From positions 1-34,889 of the forward strand of contig CAZPTQ010000026.1 in NCBI GenBank assembly GCA_964589365.1: a stretch of DNA of 34,889 nt. The letters are read 5' to 3'. This document shows positions 32,467 through 34,889 of this stretch, one piece after another. The position numbers were made by a program, and so were the translations under genes. The notes under the pieces are model-generated. The model saw only the letters and a list, made by a program, of their open reading frames with translations. It ran no database searches and had not been told where the DNA came from. This stretch comes from M3007 sp964589365. GTDB taxonomy: Bacteria > Bacteroidota > Bacteroidia > Chitinophagales > Saprospiraceae. Within the stretch, counting starts at the first letter, position 1, and every line of letters starts with the position of its first letter.

Positions 32467-33096
32467 GTGCCGCAAAACTATAAAATCTACCACAACGGAA
32501 CACCCGTTTTTCTAACAACGCCAGAAGGAGCACAATCCTTGGGTTTTAAACCCGACAAAGTCACTTACGTTGCCTTGTATGTAGGCAAAAAAAAAGTGCT
32601 CAGGCAATACTTGGATTTGCTTGATAAAAACAAAAACATTCGCGCCGTAGTGCTTTACCATCCCGATCTGGAAATGCTTCGCAACGATTTTCAAGCCTGT
32701 TTTAAAACGCTTGAAGCAGCAGGGGGATATGTGCAAAATGCTCAGGATGAACTGTTGGTGTTCTACCGAAGGGGTTCGTGGGATTTGCCCAAGGGTAAGA
32801 TTGACCCGGGCGAAACCCCCGAACAAGCGGCTGTTCGCGAGGTGAAGGAGGAGACTGGGCTTCTGAATATTGATCTTGGTTCATTCCTCGCCCATACTTA
32901 CCACACTTATGAGCTAAAAGGTCAGCGAATTTTTAAAAAAACCTGGTGGTATCGAATGCGCACGGCCGATACCCAACTCATACCGCAAACGGAAGAAGAC
33001 ATTGAAGAAATCTGCTGGGTAACACCAAGAGCCTGGCTGGAAAGCGGTGTGGCCGTTTATCCAAATATTCGGGAGGTGATTGAGCTGGGCTTGTAA
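32467..33096 (+). CDS. NUDIX hydrolase
   Basis: 209 residues from the GTG at 32467; no in-frame ATG fits, and the protein start (YKIYHNGTPVFLTT) matches that of related Bacteroidota NUDIX proteins. The NUDIX box is complete at ~110-132 (G, E seven positions later, then REVKEETGL). Residues 1-95 form a separate N-terminal domain of unknown role. The substrate, a nucleoside diphosphate derivative, cannot be told. It starts 27 bp from divergent pyrE. The twin-hairpin element follows 4 bp after the stop. Confidence 0.88.
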   Translation: MPQNYKIYHNGTPVFLTTPEGAQSLGFKPDKVTYVALYVGKKKVLRQYLDLLDKNKNIRAVVLYHPDLEMLRNDFQACFKTLEAAGGYVQNAQDELLVFYRRGSWDLPKGKIDPGETPEQAAVREVKEETGLLNIDLGSFLAHTYHTYELKGQRIFKKTWWYRMRTADTQLIPQTEEDIEEICWVTPRAWLESGVAVYPNIREVIELGL

Positions 33097-33100
33097 GTAC

Positions 33101-33156
33101 CCCGGAACTCCGTTCCGGGAGTGTTTTGGTCAAGGCCCCGGAACAGAGTTCTAGGG
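33101..33156. repeat. Twin-hairpin REP-like element, copy 2
   Basis: The first palindrome 33101-33119 has an 8-bp stem CCCGGAAC/GTTCCGGG with loop TCC; the second (33137-33156) has GGAAC, loop AGA, GTTC with decayed ends. Order and loops equal those of copy 1 read from its own upstream gene. Spacer is longer (17 instead of 8 bp). Confidence 0.8.
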
Positions 33157-33163
33157 TACTTTC

Positions 33164-33171
33164 TATCTTTG
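33164..33171 (+). promoter_or_regulatory. -7 box before psd
   Basis: TATCTTTG matches TAnnTTTG and lies 28 bp before the ATG of the decarboxylase gene. The TTG at 33126-33128 is too far for a -33 box. Confidence 0.45.
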
Positions 33172-33198
33172 CTCCCCAAATTCAAAAATTACACAAAA

Positions 33199-33852
33199 AT
33201 GTTGCTCAGAATACATAAAGAAGGCCGCACGATTTTGATTGTATCGGCATTGTTGCTGTTTGCATTGAATATTGTCGTTGCGCAATTTTTGCCCATTGCT
33301 TTTTGGCCAGTGTTGGTGCTCTCGATTGCCTTCTATATCCTTGTACTTCAGTTTTTTAGAAACCCTGTTCGGCAAGTACTGGTTGCAGATAACCATCTTG
33401 TGTATGCACCTGCTGACGGACGGGTGTGTGTGATTGAGGAGGTTTTTGAAGCAGAATATTTCAATGAAAAAAGACTTCAAATTTCCATTTTCATGTCGCC
33501 ATTAAACGTCCACGTCAATCGCAACCCTGTAAGTGGTGTGGTCAACTATTTCCGTTATCACCCCGGCAAATACCTCGTCGCCTGGCATCCGAAGAGCAGC
33601 ACGGAGAATGAGCGCACCACGGTTGTGTACGACTTTGGAGAAGGTGAAATACTCATGCGCCAAATTGCGGGCGCTGTGGCCAAGCGGATCAAGTGGTATA
33701 TCGGCGAAGGCGAACAGGTAGAGCAGGGCCGCGATATGGGCTTTATTAAGTTTGGTTCGCGGGTAGACCTTTTTCTGCCGCTGGACGCAAAGGTGGAAGT
33801 GGTGATGAACCAACAAGTGAAAGGGAACAAAACGATCTTGGCAAGAATCTGA
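33199..33852 (+). CDS. psd: Phosphatidylserine decarboxylase (short, single-membrane-anchor type)
   Basis: 217 residues from the ATG at 33199; the longer frame begins within the hairpin element and is rejected. Two adjacent hydrophobic segments (~12-55) anchor the protein. Family motifs: VYAPADGRVCVIEE, RLQISIFMSPLNVHVNRNP and the self-cleavage site F-G186-S187 (KFGSRVD), where Ser187 becomes the pyruvoyl group. It makes phosphatidylethanolamine. The short form is typical of Bacteroidota. No pssA gene is adjacent. Confidence 0.93.
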   Translation: MLLRIHKEGRTILIVSALLLFALNIVVAQFLPIAFWPVLVLSIAFYILVLQFFRNPVRQVLVADNHLVYAPADGRVCVIEEVFEAEYFNEKRLQISIFMSPLNVHVNRNPVSGVVNYFRYHPGKYLVAWHPKSSTENERTTVVYDFGEGEILMRQIAGAVAKRIKWYIGEGEQVEQGRDMGFIKFGSRVDLFLPLDAKVEVVMNQQVKGNKTILARI

Positions 33853-33880
33853 GGGAACTATGAACGGTGATCTCTGAACG
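33853..33880 (+). repeat. Heptad segment after the psd stop
   Basis: Words GGGAACT, ATGAACG, GTGATCT and CTGAACG follow the stop codon directly. Orientation is that of the left arms at other loci, but the words do not match the leader on the right. Confidence 0.5.
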
Positions 33881-33931
33881 AGCCGGGCATATCATAAACC
33901 AAGCATTTTTCTGCACTTAATCCCGGTATCG

Positions 33932-33974
33932 CTTCATCACTTCATCACTTTATCACTTTATCACCATATCTCCC
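33932..33974 (+). repeat. G-free octad leader before the YceI gene
   Basis: ATCACTTC, ATCACTTT, ATCACTTT and ATCACCAT follow each other up to ATCTCCC and the ATG. No G occurs in the stretch. Confidence 0.8.
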
Positions 33975-34652
33975 ATGGCTGCTTTTTTCAAAAAAACACT
34001 GCTTCTAAGCCTTTCACTTTTTTCCCTTTTGTGTTGCAAAAACGATCCCAAAACGGAAGCGGCCCAAGCCGCTCCCAAAATTGATACGATCCTTGTAAAC
34101 CCCGTTCCTACGGAGGGAGCAGCAACTTTTAAGGTGACTGAGGGCATGGTAGAATGGTCGGGCACCAAAACAATGAAAAAAACGGGGCACCAAGGCACCA
34201 TTACGATAGAAAGTGGAGAATTAATGGTGAATCAGGGTCAATTGATAAGCGGGAAAGTGACACTCGACATGAATTCCATCAGTGTCACCGATATCAAAGA
34301 CCCCGGCGAACGCCGTGATTTGGAGTCGCATCTGAAAGATTCAGATTTTTTTGAGGTCATTAAATTCCCCAAAGCCGAGTTTGTTTTTAGCGAAGTGCTG
34401 CCCAGTACAATGCCCAATTTCAACTGGGTGCTGAGCGGCAACCTGACCATGAAAGGCAAAACAGCCCCGGTTAACATCCCCGTCAAAGTCAGCATCGAAG
34501 GCAATGAGCTTCGCGCCGAATCTCCCGCATTCCCCATCAACCGTACGCAATGGGGCGTAAATTTTCGTTCGGGCATGCTCGGAACGGTCAAGGATAAGAT
34601 GATTGACGATATGGTGCCGCTGAGTTTGAAAATTGTGGCGAAGAAGAAATAA
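33975..34652 (+). CDS. YceI-family lipoprotein
   Basis: 225 residues. The N-terminus is a lipoprotein-type signal (LLLSLSLFSLLCC, Cys20 or 21). The YceI lipocalin-like barrel spans ~50-225, with VEWSGTKTMKKTGHQGTI, LDMNSISVTDI, HLKDSDFFEVIKFPKAEFVF and GNLTMKGKTAPVNIPV, the recognisable family repeats. YceI proteins bind polyisoprenoids or similar lipids in the periplasm. Transcript leader is the G-free octad repeat. No partner gene follows within the window. Confidence 0.93.
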   Translation: MAAFFKKTLLLSLSLFSLLCCKNDPKTEAAQAAPKIDTILVNPVPTEGAATFKVTEGMVEWSGTKTMKKTGHQGTITIESGELMVNQGQLISGKVTLDMNSISVTDIKDPGERRDLESHLKDSDFFEVIKFPKAEFVFSEVLPSTMPNFNWVLSGNLTMKGKTAPVNIPVKVSIEGNELRAESPAFPINRTQWGVNFRSGMLGTVKDKMIDDMVPLSLKIVAKKK

Positions 34653-34889
34653 ATATTTAGCCGTTACCCCTTCTACAGAATGAAATAAGGCTAATTCTGT
34701 CTTATTGATGTTAAATTTCAGCGCATTATTTGGCCGTTTAGGTTTTGTTTGAATATATTGCATTCTATTTGCCCCTTCTCTGACGTGCGCTGGTGCATTT
34801 TATAATCCGTTGGCCAACACATTATTGCCCATTTTTCATGGGCAAAGTGCCAAACCCTTGCGGGTTCAACACGCTAATCTTCTTTACCC
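34653..34889. other. Gene-free end of the window with hairpins
   Basis: No ORF of note. Stem-loops: ACAGAAT/ATTCTGT (34675-34699), TTGCCCAT/ATGGGCAA (34825-34845, loop of 5) and AACCC/GGGTT (34853-34866). The first may end the YceI transcript; the last two, standing side by side, may belong to the next gene or to a repeat element cut by the window end. Confidence 0.4.

Noticed and set aside
33121..33198. Longer start for the phosphatidylserine decarboxylase
   Set aside because: The additional residues are coded by the hairpin element and promoter region and do not fit the family.
34341..34763. Minus-strand ORF of 140 codons
   Set aside because: Antisense to the end of the YceI gene, with no motif.

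Overview
The window looks like a chromosomal segment of a Bacteroidota bacterium, most likely in or near the Saprospirales/Chitinophagales (the order is inference). Supporting signs are two C-terminal type IX secretion (T9SS) sorting domains, Bacteroidota-type -7 boxes (TAnnTTTG) ahead of several genes, starts without Shine-Dalgarno sequences, and a typical gene set: Bat-type DUF58/VWA genes, the Cys-rich RicT form, a short phosphatidylserine decarboxylase, cytosolic NlpC/P60 and M42 peptidases. There is no phage, integrase, transposase, tRNA or rRNA gene and no CRISPR array. One 100-N scaffold gap lies at 13881-13980, inside a tandem repeat.

Layout. 1-3.6 kb: tail of a secreted T9SS protein, a Crp/Fnr regulator and a CBS-ACT protein on the minus strand, then a class III aminotransferase and smpB on the plus strand. 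3.6-7.4 kb: a subtilase with two SH3b domains and an ELWxxDGT-repeat protein whose T9SS tail is split off by a one-base frameshift. 7.4-10.1 kb (minus): trxB, a DUF4349 lipoprotein and a conserved unknown with a Tudor-like start. 10.3-13.7 kb (plus): DNA polymerase III delta prime (holB), a small membrane protein, ricT and a cysteine-less rhodanese lipoprotein. 13.7-14.1 kb: a 48-bp minisatellite. 14.1-16.9 kb: an incomplete Bat operon (DUF58, BatX-like, batA). 17-19.4 kb (minus): dnaN, then a TPR protein. 19.6-25.7 kb (plus): an M16-like protein without its metal site, then mreB-mreC-mreD-mrdA, the cell-elongation cluster, closed by a perfect terminator hairpin. 25.8-32.4 kb (minus): an unknown lipoprotein, a large beta-propeller (VPS10/BNR) protein, NlpC/P60, an M42 aminopeptidase and pyrE. 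32.5-34.7 kb (plus): NUDIX hydrolase, psd and a YceI lipoprotein.

The proteins are mostly familiar; the unusual signal is between and just inside the genes. (1) At least eight starts are preceded by G-poor tandem repeats of 7-8 bases on the coding strand. At three loci the leader is mirrored by an inverted copy just after the stop codon of the upstream gene (27/28, 24/25 and 21/25 matches), while the repeated word differs between loci. The same kind of repeat enters coding sequence in the delta prime gene, in a signal peptide and at the end of the BatX-like gene. (2) A twin-hairpin REP-like element occurs twice, in the same orientation, right after stop codons. (3) A CCCGCC..GGCGGG palindrome occurs alone at 30.6 kb and as the last unit of the 48-bp tandem array at 13.7-14.1 kb. 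(4) A fourth palindrome lies inside the start of the BatX-like gene. All function assignments rest on reading motifs and lengths by eye; no database search was possible.
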